Part shown: piece after piece, positions 37,151-47,521 of the stretch
Numbering within the stretch: position 1 is the stretch's first letter
How the letters are laid out: each line of letters starts with the position of its first letter
Source: Pseudocercospora fijiensis CIRAD86
Lineage: Eukaryota > Ascomycota > Dothideomycetes > Mycosphaerellales > Mycosphaerellaceae
Reading direction: 5' to 3'
DNA: 64,000 bases
NCBI RefSeq assembly: GCF_000340215.1
Contig: NW_006921545.1
Coordinates: forward strand, 393,630-457,629
Program-made: the position numbers and the translations under genes
Notes under the pieces: generated by a model
What the model saw: only the letters and a program-made list of their open reading frames with translations
Told to the model about the DNA's origin: nothing
Database searches by the model: none

Positions 37151-37680
37151 GAAATAGAAGGCGATACTAGGTCGAGAAGCGGAAATATATATAGGCTTAG
37201 AGTAGCTTTAAGGAGACGAAGCGTTTACGTAGAAGGTAATATAGCCGGTATATATAGCTAGAATATATCCCTAATATATTTTGAATTCCTAGGACCTAAA
37301 TAGACTAGTTACTATAGCAACCTAACCCGCTTACCTACGGACTATTTGTAATTCTCTATTCGCTCTTCCTCTTCTTCCCTTTCTCTATATTCTTAAAGAT
37401 AAATATACCTTAAGGATTCGGCTCTTCGAGCCTCCCTAAGCCGGCCGCCTCCCTTTCCTTAAGCTACTATCCTTTATACGAATCTAACAATAACCTACTA
37501 AGACGGTTTAATAGAAGACTATTTAATCTAGAAGGTAAGAAGTATAAATATCTCTTTACGATTATAGGCTTATTAATTTTCTAGGTCCTCGCGATATACC
37601 CTCGTCGCCTAAATGTATATAAGGATACCTTTAGAGCCTAAAGGGTAAGGATAAAGTAAGCTAAGTATAGGGAGACCGTA

Positions 37681-38214
37681 GCGAGAACGAGATATTAGAA
37701 GAGTAATACTCTCCGTAGTATATACGAAGGAAGGGGGTTCCTCGGAAAATAGTACTAAAAAATAAGAAGGCTTTAGCTAGATAGGAGAAGGCTAAAAAGA
37801 GTAGGCGGACGAAGGCTATCGTAAAGAAAAGTTATCTTTCTATTAAAAAAAAAGGGTATAAGGTAGGACTCGACGATAAAGAAGCGGCGCTTAAAACTAG
37901 GTACTATTACCCTTCGCTAAATCCGGCTATTCTAAAACAAAAGAGGGACCGAGCTTTTAATCTCTAAGACTCCCTTCTAGCGACTCGTCCGAGAAATTAT
38001 ATTAGATTTTCGGTCTAGTATACGATTTACGACTAAGGCAATTAGTACTCTGTAGGAAGCTACGGAAGCATTTCTCGTAACCGAGCTTAAGCTTTTAAAC
38101 CTCCTTACTATCTATACGAAGCGGGTTACTCTTTAAAATAAAGATATATAGTTTCTAGCTAAAATTCGGCGTCGGCTTAAAGCGGATTAATTAGAATTTG
38201 TATTTAGTCGTTAA
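37681..38214 (+). pseudogene. Histone H3-like gene 1 in the hAT element (intronless)
   Basis: A single frame runs from 37681 to TAA at 38212-38214 without indels. The histone core is plain, with stops where Gln codons are expected: L-G-T-I-T-L-R-x-I-R-L-F at about 37897, T-E-L-L-I-S-K-T-P-F-x-R-L-V-R-E-I at about 37949-38000, R-F-T-T-K-A-I-S-T-L-x-E-A-T-E-A-F-L-V at about 38023-38085, and K-R-V-T-L-x-N-K-D-I at about 38119-38150. These correspond to H3 alpha-N, alpha-1, loop 1 and alpha-2 to alpha-3. Relative to H3, two residues are inserted between alpha-N and the T-E-L-L-I segment. Loop 1 has no insertion, unlike many centromeric H3s. The tail is basic; an A-R-T-R tetrad sits at 37681, but the start is uncertain. 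It lies on the transposase strand. Confidence 0.82.
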
Positions 38215-38219
38215 ATTAA

Positions 38220-39820
38220 CCTAGGAGGAGGCCTATTTTCGTATCCCTTTACCGGCTATAGATACCGGCTATATTGCTAATTTTATCTCTACGCCGTCCC
38301 TAAATCTAAGGTACGAAGTAGAAACCTAGCGCTCTATATTTACCCGGCTATTATAGAGACGAGCTATATTTAGATTAGTTTCTTCGTATATTGCGACCTA
38401 GCGGATAGTAAGCGAAAGGGCGATAGAACGTTTATAATACGTCTCTATTTAGACCTAAAATACAAAGGTACTAAGGAGCCCTAGTATCCTAACTATAAGG
38501 AGATTCTTTAGTATTAGTACTTTAATCCTCTATACTACGAAGTAGATAGTAAGCCTACTAGAGAGAAACTTTAACGAGAGATTCTCTATAATATATAGCG
38601 CTATTATATAGTAATAGATACGTACTAAGTCCGGTAACTCGAAGAAGAATTAAGATAGCGTATTAGCGACCGAGGAGGAGATCGATAGTATACTAGTAGA
38701 GTCGAGGCCTTATAAGCGAAGTACGAGATAATATAGGCTCTTAGTTATTTAGAGTAACGTACTATATAAATAACTAGGCATACTACTCTTTTTTACTTAC
38801 GACCTATATCCTAGGATACTCTTCTCGTACTTTTTATACTCTTTTCTAATACCTTACCTATAATCGCTCCGCGATAACCGAGTAAATATAAGCTATAGGA
38901 TTTCCGCTCGGTACCTTAGCCCTCGAGATATAGCGGAGTTAATTCTCTATAACACGTAGCGCTATTATATAGCGATAGATACGTACTAAGTCCGGTAACT
39001 CGAAAAAGAATTAAGATAGCGACCGAGGAGGAGATTAATAGTATATTAGTAGAGTCGAGGTCTTATAAGCGAAGTACGAGATAATATAGGCTCTTAGTCG
39101 TATAGAGTACCGTACTATATAAATAACTAGGCGTACTACTCTTATTTACTTACTACCACTATCCTAGGATACTCTTCTCGTACTTTTTATACTCTTTTCT
39201 AATACCTTACCTATAAGCGCTCCGCGACAACCGAGTAAATATAAGCTAAAGGGTTTCCGCTCGGTATCTTAGCCTCCGAGATAGGGCGGAGTTGAATTTA
39301 GAGCGATAGCCGGCACTCGTAGCCGGTATATAGAGACGGTAGTAGGCCTTTTCCTACTAAATAACTAGCTTATTTAGTATAGCCTACCTAATATTTCTTA
39401 TATTTCCTAGTAATAGGCCTAGGTTACTTATAAGATTACTATAGCTAGTAAGGGAATTACTATTAAATATCTATACTATAGTAGGATAATATTATTACGC
39501 CGACTATTTATTAAAAGGAGTCTTTCGCCTATTACTATACCGGCTATATATACCGGCTATATTTCAAAGTTTGCCGTACCTGCCTTTTTTAGCCGTACTT
39601 GCCTTCTTTCCTTGCTCTAACGTTACTATAGTATAGGCTTACGCGACGCTTACTCTATTACCTAGCGATACCGCGATACTACCTCTCTCGCTATATTTAA
39701 CCTTCGTATCGATACCTGTACCTCTACGCTCTATATCTACTACCTCCGTAATACCCTCGCTCCGCGCGCGCCTTCGTATACCTTCGTAACGTACTTTTTT
39801 CCTTAATTCGACGACTTTTA
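38220..39820. other. Region between the two H3-like genes
   Basis: Apart from the 361-bp duplication, a frame of about 80 codons at 38330-38575 (R-T-F-I-I-R-L-Y-L-D-L-K-Y-K-G-T-K-E-P) looks coding-like but is unassigned. Clusters of the GCCGGCTA motif lie near 38255, 39308 and 39537. Confidence 0.4.
38581..39296. repeat. 361-bp tandem duplication inside the hAT element
   Basis: The stretch starting ATTCTCTATAATATATAGCG (38581) is repeated starting ATTCTCTATAACACGTAGCG (38942). The second copy has a short internal deletion near 39019. The copies differ mainly by RIP-type transitions, so the duplication predates or accompanies mutation. No coding function was recognised. Confidence 0.8.
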
Positions 39821-39870
39821 TAATACCGAGTCTACTTAACTAAGTTACGACGCTTTGTAAGAAGGGACCT

Positions 39871-40008
39871 ACTACTTCTACGGGTCGTAATAAGACTAGA
39901 AGTAGTAGAACGAGTATAGTATATTAACGTAAAAAGGCTACTACTTCTACGGGTCGTAATAAGACCGGAAGTAGTAGAACGAGTATAGTATATTAACGTA
40001 AAAAGGCT
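39871..40008 (+). repeat. 69-bp in-frame tandem repeat in the H3-like gene 2 tail
   Basis: Two 69-bp units (39871-39939 and 39940-40008), each starting ACTACTTCTACGGGTCGTAA, encode 23 residues rich in Thr, Ser, Arg and Lys (T-S-T-G-R-N-K-T-x-S-S-R-T-S). The period is a multiple of three, so the tail length can vary without breaking the frame. Confidence 0.85.
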
Positions 40009-40159
40009 ACTACTACTACCGCTAGCTCTAGTACTAGAAAGGGCGTCGCGAGTAAGGCTCTACGTAAGACGACGGCGGGTAAGGCTCTACGTAAGACGAC
40101 GACTAGCGCTTCTACTACTAGTAGTAATAATCGTATAAAGCGTCGATAGTGCCTAGGAA

Positions 40160-40238
40160 GTAAGTCTTATTTGTAGCCGGTAGCGTAGCCGGTAGCGTAG
40201 CCGGCATTCTTACTATCTTTTTACTAATCCTTCTTTAG
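40160..40238 (+). other. Intron 1 of H3-like gene 2
   Basis: Donor GTAAGT at 40160, an ACTAAT branch-type site and acceptor TTCTTTAG ending at 40238. Splicing joins a final A to CC to give Thr-Val-Ala-Leu, the expected H3 T-V-A-L. The intron contains three GCCGG-TAGCGT motif units. Confidence 0.7.
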
Positions 40239-40780
40239 CCGTAGCCCTTCGTAAGATTCGGAAGTATTAGAAGAACTATAATCGCCTACTCTATAGAGCT
40301 CCTTTCCGACGACTTATTCGCAAAATTGCCTAGTATTGTATACTAAACCTTCGCTTCTAAGCCTCCGTACTAGACGCCCTTTAAGAGGCTTTAGAAGCCT
40401 ACCTAGTTCGTATCTTTAAATATTTATTTCTCTTCTACCTCTTTTCGAACTATACTAATACTATTTTAGCGGTTAACCTTATAGCTATCTACGCGAAGCG
40501 TATTACGATTATAGATAAGGATTTTAAAGCCCTCGATTAGATCCTTAAAGGCTAGAATGTCTATATTCGAGATAGTGCTAGGTAGGATAGATATTCTAGT
40601 AGGAAGGATGTTCGTAGTATCGTCTATAAGCGTTTCTATATACAAAAGAAGCCGCTATTATACGGCGCTATATACCGCGCTCTAAATAGGCTCTAAGTAT
40701 ATATATATAGTATAGTATACTTTATTAGCCGTACGGAATAGAAGTCTTCGAAGATCCCGTTAGTACTAAGGAGTAAAAAG

Positions 40781-40812
40781 GCCGGCTACGCTACCGGCTA
40801 CGCTACTAGGTC
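40781..40812 (+). repeat. 12-bp GCCGGCTACGCT repeat in the H3-like gene 2 C-terminus
   Basis: Units of GCCGGCTACGCT, read in frame as A-G-Y-A, form the C-terminal extension. The right-edge copy has five units (63847-63900 region). The same unit, in either orientation, occurs in intron 1 (about 40174-40206), near 34812, 35824, 38255, 39308, 41570 and 63033, and as a shorter form in the MITE near 59990. It is therefore not only a coding repeat. Confidence 0.75.
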
Positions 40813-40855
40813 TTTTAAAGAACTAAAAGAAGGTAGACATTCTAGTTAATTTATA

Positions 40856-41393
40856 TTAGTTTAGATTTTTTAAAAAAGAAAATAGGGAAAAATAAGGACG
40901 GTTAAAGAGCCTAATACTTATAGTTATAGGCATTATCCCTATTTTCTAGACTATATTATATACCTGCCTTCGTAACTCTACCTAATACTCCCTCTAAATA
41001 CCCTTATACTCTACCTACTAGAAACTCAACTAGGTACCTAGACCTGTAGCTACCTCTATATCTTTTACTATCTTCTATAGGTTAAAGGACTCCTCTATAG
41101 CAGCCTCTACCTCCTTATATAATACGAAGTTACTACCTGCCCTACCCTTTATATCTCCTAAATAACTAAGAGTTCTAAGGAACGAACTAGTATTCGGCCT
41201 TAGTATAGCGAGTAACTAGTAGAACGTTATATAGAGCTGCTTTATAGCTCTTTTATATACTATACTAATACCGAGGGAGGAGCTATCCTAGTACTTAACA
41301 TTAGAGAATAGTCTAGTAGGAAAGTGTTAGAACTTCTTAAGGAGGGCTTCTAGGGAAATCGATAAGTTCTACCTAGATCTAGATAATAATATT
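40856..41393 (-). pseudogene. Unknown cargo gene convergent to H3-like gene 2, RIP-dead copy
   Basis: The minus-strand frame is homologous to the better-preserved gene at 63275-63814 and ends 6 bp from the stop of H3-like gene 2. The shared region includes L-S-Y-L-G-D-I-K and A-G-S-N-F-V-L-Y-K-E-V-E-A-A. Its ATG is now ATA and several codons are TAG. See the right-edge copy for a description of the protein. Confidence 0.6.
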
Positions 41394-41569
41394 CTACCGA
41401 GTAGTTATAGTATTAAATAGCGAGCGAAAGGATAAAATTTGTATCTAATAAGTACAGTTTCTAAACTAACCTGTAATAGCTTGTATGTGTATATACTTTT
41501 GATTAGTTAGTACCCTTGGCTAATTGTCTGTAGATTTAGGGTTGTGTAAGTACCTTCCTATAACTGAAA

Positions 41570-41776
41570 AATGCCGGCTACGCTGCCGGCTACACTCTTG
41601 TGTCTTATAAAGGGCTTGCTTCGAGTTACGTGTGTATTCTTATACTTCTTAGAAACCGATAAATTCTATAGTTCGAACTAGCTACTCCTATAGTTACTTA
41701 GCAAACTAACCTGAACTGAACTAGATCTTCGGCTTAGCAAACTAAACCAAACCAACCCGAACTACTACGGGGTCTA
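41570..41776. repeat. Right subterminal region and terminal inverted repeat of the hAT element
   Basis: The last 207 bp contain a GCCGGCTACGCT pair at 41573, then AACCAAAC/AACTAACC-type runs, and end CCGAACTACTACGGGGTCTA. The same order, inverted and less mutated, opens the copy at 62843. Confidence 0.75.
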
Positions 41777-42985
41777 CTCGGGAACGTATATAACGTCCGG
41801 AGTCGTAGGCGGAATTCCCTAAAACCGGACGAGGATTATGCCGGATTTCGCGTCCTTTATCCTTTTACCGTCTACTAGAGTAACGTATCCGGTTTCTTTC
41901 TTATAGCACGTAAAGTAGTTCTTATCGTCAGATATATATCTTATATATCCGGAGTCGAGAATCTAATCTTTATTCGAAAGTAGAGCTATCGAGTCGATAG
42001 CTATCTAAGCCGCGATCTTCGATTCCTCCCTAGTTTCTTCTTTTACTTTCCTATTCTTTAGGTCCTCTTTATACTTCCTATAGTCCCTCTTTAAGTGCCT
42101 ATCCTTTTAGCAATAGTAATAAGTCTTTCTTTTAAACTTATTCGCTATATTAATCTTCGTCTTTCTATTATTAAAAGCCTTATCTTTCGACGCCCTTCGC
42201 GTCGAATCCGTAGTATATTAGGCTACTACTTCTTTTCCTTTTAAAGTAGTAATCGTAGATCTAACGTCCTAAAGTCGTTAAACTGGTTTCTCGTAGGAAA
42301 GAGTAGATAAACCGGCCGCCTTTAAGGCAAATATAGTAGACGAATACTCTTCTTCTAAAGACGATAAAAGGACTGCCTTCTTAGGGGCCTCTAACGGAGA
42401 TTTATTTTTATCCGCGGCCTTTATCTCCGTTTGGATCTACGTGGGGGTCGAAGCCGTAGTATCGATATCCTTAAGGGCTTTAAAGTAATAGAAATAGGAG
42501 AGTAGCGTCGGAACCCGTTCCCCTACCTATACCTCGCTTACTTTCTTTATATTATCGATTACCACTCTAGTCGTATATAGTCCTAGGAGGTATATACGCT
42601 TATCCCTAGCCGTAGACTTGATAAACGTAATAGCTTTTATATCTTCTTGTTTAGCTTCTCTTAGCTTAGTCGTATCTCGTCTTATAGATTCCGGTATATT
42701 ATTTATACACTTCTAAAGGCCTTATTCGGATAAATAGTCCTAAATTAGATCGATCTAGATAGTATAGTTCTCGGTAGTAAGTTACGGAACTCCCTTTACC
42801 GCTCCGATAGTCGTCTTAGTAGTAGATGTCTTTATCGTTTTATACCTCGACTCGTAGTAGTTATATTATAGTAATTTTTAGTTTTTTTAGTCCGTATTAG
42901 TCGGTTCATTCTACTTATAGACTAGTACCTCTAGTAGAGCAATAGCCGTTGTCTTATTATCGTTCGAAGTTAGTCGCTTTTTTAT
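41777..42985 (-). pseudogene. Copia gag/protease fragment, copy C
   Basis: Colinear with about 1380-2575 of the first Copia element, including the zinc knuckle (near 42075-42130). Homology stops at the hAT tip on the left and at about 42985 on the right. The integrase that should continue leftward is absent, so this is not simply the other half of the Copia copy interrupted at 31780. Confidence 0.8.
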
Positions 42986-44180
42986 CGTTACGTAGGCGTA
43001 CGTAAAGTTAGCCGGCGTTTCGAGCTAGCTTCTAACCCCGATTTCTTAATAACGCTATTAGATATCGATATAGTCTAAACGGAAGGTTTATTAGATAGGT
43101 CGGTACGATTATTCTACCGTTTAGATAATATGCTACGTACCTTCTTTCGTAGTATTATACCCTCCGTCGATTTACGCTTCTATATAGAAGCTAGCTTCGC
43201 GCCTATAGCTAATATCTCCAAGATTTCCGGCTCTTACTTAATGCTCTATCGTATACTACTCTAGCTCTTCTTAGCGGGTATACGAGTTTCGCGAGGGCGT
43301 ACTTTTAGTAAGGGCTTTAGTATATTTATTAGTTTCGGCGAACGCGTCTTCCTACGGATAGAGGCCTTAGTAGTAATAGGAGGAGGAGGTTCTTAGAAAG
43401 GCCTTTCTAGATTAGGAGGTATAGCTTCCGCTATACCCTTCGATCTCGTACGTATTATAGGCTCTTTATTCCTTATCTCTTCGCCTAGCAATCTATTTTC
43501 TTTATCTTTGTCGTTATTATCGTCGTTATTATATAAAGAACGAAGGAATTAGCTAAATCGTACGCCGTCGTCTTATATAAATAGGTTATTAAAGACTTCT
43601 TAAGTATATAGACTAAAGACTTCTTAACGATAGACTTGTTTATTAAAAGGAATTGTATTAGGTAGATACTATATATATTGCCGTAGAGACTCGTACTAGA
43701 AATCGGGTATTTGTATATACTAGGGCGGTTTAGGTAGCTACGAAGAACCTACGGGCGGGCTACTAGGTATACTATTAGATTCTATAGTAATAATATCTCT
43801 GCTGTTGGACTAAGTCTTAGAGATAGTATTATAATACATTCTACGCGAAAATCGCGTATCTAAACATATAATAATAAGGTTGTTATATAGAGTTCTATAT
43901 AGGTACGTAGTCCCCGATCCTAGCGGAATTTTAGTCTAGACCCTTTTATAAGCTAGAATAAGTATAACGTGTTCTAAAGCGGGCAACTCCTATTACGAAT
44001 CTTAGGCATATATAGGCTATATACGCAAGCTCGTTAAGACTTAATAAAGCCAAGCCTCGATAAAGGTAGATAGTTTACGGGATCGATAAGACTAGATAGA
44101 AGTCTTCTAGCTATAAGGTACGGTTAGCCTTAGTATACGCTTTCTATCCGCCTTGATTTTAGTATAACTTTATAACGCTA
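42986..44180. mobile_element. Unclassified RIP-degraded sequence
   Basis: CA/TG-depleted, with no family motif recognised. It follows directly on the Copia fragment. Confidence 0.45.
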
Positions 44181-45230
44181 TACTATATTAGTTTGAAAAT
44201 TTATATAGTATAAGTTTTAACCCTAAAAAAGAATAAACATTAAGAAAATAAAAAATAAAATTAATATCTAAGCTAAATTATAGATATTTTCTAACTTTTC
44301 TAAATATTACTTATTTAAAGATAGTAGTTAATAAGGAGTAATATAGCTGTTTATTTATACTTAATGTTGGTTTATACAAACATATAAAGTGGAAAAATAT
44401 AAAAGAAAATATTGGTCTAGTACTAGTAGTTAGAAAATAATAGCTAGATATTTTAACTTTTGTTAATTTAACTTTAAAGCTAGATATCTCTATAAGTCTA
44501 CTATACTTTTCTTTAAAAATTTATATATACTATATTTAGATATATATTACTCTATTAGGCACTAGTAATAGTGAATTATATTTTTATATATACTAAAATA
44601 TAGTTATTTAAGCTAAATTTTAATAATTAATATAACTCTAATTATTTAACTACTATATAGAGAAACACTTATTACTACTATATATTACTATTTAAGGAGG
44701 TTCTAGAAAGCTATGTAAGCTTAAATTTCTTAACATTATCTACTAGAATCCTATAATAATTAGTACTAGATTTTAAAATAAAAGAAAACTATATTTCTTC
44801 CTTACTATATTTTCAGCAATAAAAATTAAAGTTTTAATAGTATTCAATAGTATATACAAGATATATTAACCATGTTCTATATTATTTCTACTAGAATAAT
44901 TAGTAGTTATAGGTAAAATTATTAATATACTTGAAATTAGTTTTACTATAGAAATTATATATAGACTATATTTCTTAAATAAATTTCTTTAGAGTATACT
45001 ACTTAATCTACATTATATCTAAATTTTATTATAATGATCTCTATTTTAGTCTATTTATTAAAGATATAAGAGATTTTTTAAATTCTGCTAACTTTAGAGC
45101 TATGTTATATAAGATACAGAGACTATTTGTAGATAATATCTATAATACATTATCTTTACTATACAAACTCTTACTATATTAAGTTTCAAGGTTATGCTAG
45201 CTTTATCTATAAAGTTATAGATTCGCGAAG
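44181..45230. other. Very AT-rich block without genes
   Basis: This stretch is visibly richer in A and T than its neighbours and nearly lacks CG as well as CA, unlike the CpG-retaining RIP blocks. I see no coding sequence. It may be a different, older repeat. Confidence 0.5.
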
Positions 45231-45234
45231 TTGG

Positions 45235-46550
45235 CGAGTTAACTAGGGAAACAGCGTGCGCTAAGGCTAACCGTGCGTTACGGCTAGAAGACTTCTACTC
45301 CTAGTTAGGCGCTTAGGAGCGAGCGTAGGAGGATGTGAAATTTCGGGTAGCTAGTAGGAACTTATATAGGCTTAGCTTACGATAGACTTAATAGCTTAGT
45401 CCCCGTCGTAAAGGAGGAGTTCGATCGCCTAGCCTTAGCTTACTAAATTTCCTTAGACGGCAGCTCGTAGGATTAGATCTCCTATTAGTATCGCCGATAT
45501 ATTATCCGAGTCTTATATATGCCTTTGCTCTTAAGGTACGGAGCGACATAACGGCTATTTACTTTGCTTGTTTACGATTTAGGTCGCAACTCGTTCCGTA
45601 TACTAAAGCGGAGGGCTACTATAAAATAGTATAGCTTAGTCGTCGTTAAAGAGAAGTTCGATAGCCTAATATAAGCTTAATAGCCTTTATTATACGACTA
45701 TAATACTACAGCTCGTATAGTACGAGTCCTCCCTCCTATTAACATTGCTAGTATTTTGTCCGTATCTTAAATAATTTGCTTAGATACCTTTGCTCTCGAT
45801 ATTGATTTAGTTGTTCGTAATCAGGATCGTAGCACATTTTATATACTAAAGCGGAAATAGAAGTTCTCCTCTTCCCGCTATCTATATTAATATATAGTAT
45901 ATACTTAATCTTTAATATAGGTAAGGTAATCTTGTCGTCCTATCCGGGTTAGATATTAGAGGATACTCGATTAGTCGCTGCTATACTATGCCCTATTCGA
46001 GATTTTAAGGGCCGTACCTAGTATATTTCGATATAGAAGCAAATCTCCGCTCGTATTAGTATTAGTATTAGCAGTATTTTATACGTATCTCTTATAATTT
46101 GCCGGTATGCCTTTCTTTACTCCTTAGGTACGGCACTACCGTATATAAGCTAAATTATTTACTTATTCGTAATTAGGATCGTAGCTCGTTCCGTATACCG
46201 AGGTAGAAGGCTAGTAGGAAGTTATATAGATTAGTCCTTAAGGGGAAGTTTAATAGCCTTATCCTAGTAGCCTTGTACGGTACTAATACCGTAGCTCGTA
46301 TATCTCGAATCTCTCTTCCTATTAGTATTACTAGTATTTTGCTTAGATAACTTTCTTTACGCTTAAGGTACCGAGTAGCGTAATATCGTTACTATATACT
46401 AGCCTAATAATTGCTTATTTATAATTGTAATTATAGCTTATTCCGTATAATAAAGCTAAAATCCTCCTTAATTTCCTTATTTATAATTAAGATCGTAGCT
46501 CGTTACGTCGCCGTATACCTAAGCTGAAATCCCCGTTATCCTACTCGATT
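45235..46550. repeat. Degenerate long tandem-repeat array
   Basis: A motif of the form GTAGCTCGTTCCGTATACTAAAGCGGA recurs near 45582, 45823, 46180, 46435 and 46495. A second, CCTATTAGTATTGCTAGTATTTTG, recurs near 45480, 45733, 46060 and 46315 in alternation. The spacing is about 240-350 bp. The array ends at the left edge of island 3. Confidence 0.65.
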
Positions 46551-46559
46551 ATGTCCGTC

Positions 46560-47520
46560 GTTTGCACTAATACATAGCATGCACTAGAGCCCGGCGGAGA
46601 TGTAGGTACAGTGATCTTGTAGTGCGGGTCGAGCGCGAGCGTTCGAAGATAGTTAATTAGTCGCCGTTCGAGAGTGTAAGGGCTGAGATAGTTATTGTCG
46701 TTGTCAAATTCCGAAGCGGACCTGTATCGAATGCCGGCGATAGTGGGCTCTTCAATACATGTTTAGTAATAACAGGATGCAGATCCAGTCCTCGATGTCA
46801 CAGCAGACAGCGAGGCGGGTGTCTGTCTTTTGTCAGCCCTTCTTCCGCAAGGTGAGGCATCAAGGCAGCAAGACTCGCTTGCCAAATACCTGCAGTGCTA
46901 AGAATGTCACTTTGCATCTTTCTACCTCTCCCCCTACATCATGACTGCATTTGGAGCATCATAAACACTCCTTCGTGCCGCTTCCCAAGACAAGGTTAGG
47001 ATCATAACAGCGACAGAAGGCCAAAGAAGCGACGTGACATACAACACAGCTGATTGATGCTTTGAAGTCGTATAGTTTGCTGCCTTGCTATTTATTGTAT
47101 AATGATTTCCTTTTTCATTTCCTTTTCTTTTCTCTAATCTATCGTCAATTGTCCATCGTCCATCGTCAATCGTCCATCGTCCATCGTTATAAGTGACGGC
47201 CATTGTGCTTGTGAGTGTTATTATTTATGCTTGTTCGAATTTTTCGACTGCCCTGCGTTGCACAGATCCAACCTAAGCACAAGGACATCATTGTTAAAAT
47301 TCTGGAGAGTCTCGCATGTCCTTCTTGCTTTTTATTCTACTCCCAACAACTTCCCACACCCTCCCAAGCACTTCTTCAAGTCAAACTTGTGCACCGGGCT
47401 GAATGGTGTCGGGAGACGGCGTGGGCTCAGCACGCTCGTCGCTCTGGCCTTCTGTCGGCTATGTGCCTTGGAAGAAGTTGTTGTCGTCCGCGTCAGCGTG
47501 AAGAAAAGCTTGTGTGTCCC
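46560..47520. other. Island 3, left part: no confident gene
   Basis: Ordinary composition. A short repeat of CCATCGTCAATCGT units lies at about 47145-47190. The open frames here overlap on both strands and show no domain. The region beyond 47215 is antisense to the downstream end of the C2HC-type gene. Confidence 0.4.
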
Positions 47521-47521
47521 A

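Larger units (their letters stand above)
39823..40849 (+). pseudogene. Histone H3-like gene 2 in the hAT element (three exons, extended)
   Basis: The start codon appears as ATA (ATG lost by TG-to-TA) at 39823. Exon 1 to 40159 encodes a 112-residue Lys/Arg/Ser/Thr-rich tail with K-A-L-R-K-T-T twice. Intron 1 (40160-40238) has GTAAGT and TTTAG. Exon 2 reads V-A-L-R-K-I-R-K-Y, then A-P-F-R-R-L-I-R-K-I-A, L-R-F-x-A-S-V-L-D-A-L-x-E-A-L-E-A-Y-L-V. A probable intron 2 (about 40422-40469, donor G mutated) restores H3 spacing before A-I-Y-A-K-R-I-T-I-I-D-K-D. Spliced length is 299 codons plus stop: tail 1-112, H3-like fold about 113-201, then a C-terminal extension of about 98 residues ending in A-G-Y-A repeats. 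The stop TAA is TGA in the right-edge copy. The long tail recalls centromeric H3, but loop 1 is not extended, so the class is open. Confidence 0.82.
32091..41776 (+). mobile_element. Large hAT-type transposon carrying two histone H3-like genes
   Basis: The element runs between inverted ends TAGACCCCGTAGTAGTTCGG (32091) and CCGAACTACTACGGGGTCTA (ending 41776). The same ends bound the 393-bp MITE at 59719-60111, which has a perfect 8-bp target duplication as hAT elements make. A second copy begins at 62843 in inverted orientation. Inside, in order: an unknown frame, a hAT transposase, an H3-like gene, a 361-bp tandem duplication, a second H3-like gene, and a convergent unknown gene. About 9.7 kb is large for a hAT element. 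No target duplication can be shown here (CTTAGTAA versus CTCGGGAA), so rearrangement at one end is likely. The copy is RIP-dead. Confidence 0.75.

Noticed and set aside
37681..38214. H3-like gene 1 as a proven centromeric H3
   Set aside because: Loop 1 is not extended and the start is unclear; motif reading cannot separate H3 variant from CenH3.
38330..38575. Possible tyrosine-recombinase (DUF3435/Starship-type) fragment between the histone genes
   Set aside because: A few words look similar but no catalytic R-H-R-Y set can be seen; hAT structure explains the ends better than a Starship.
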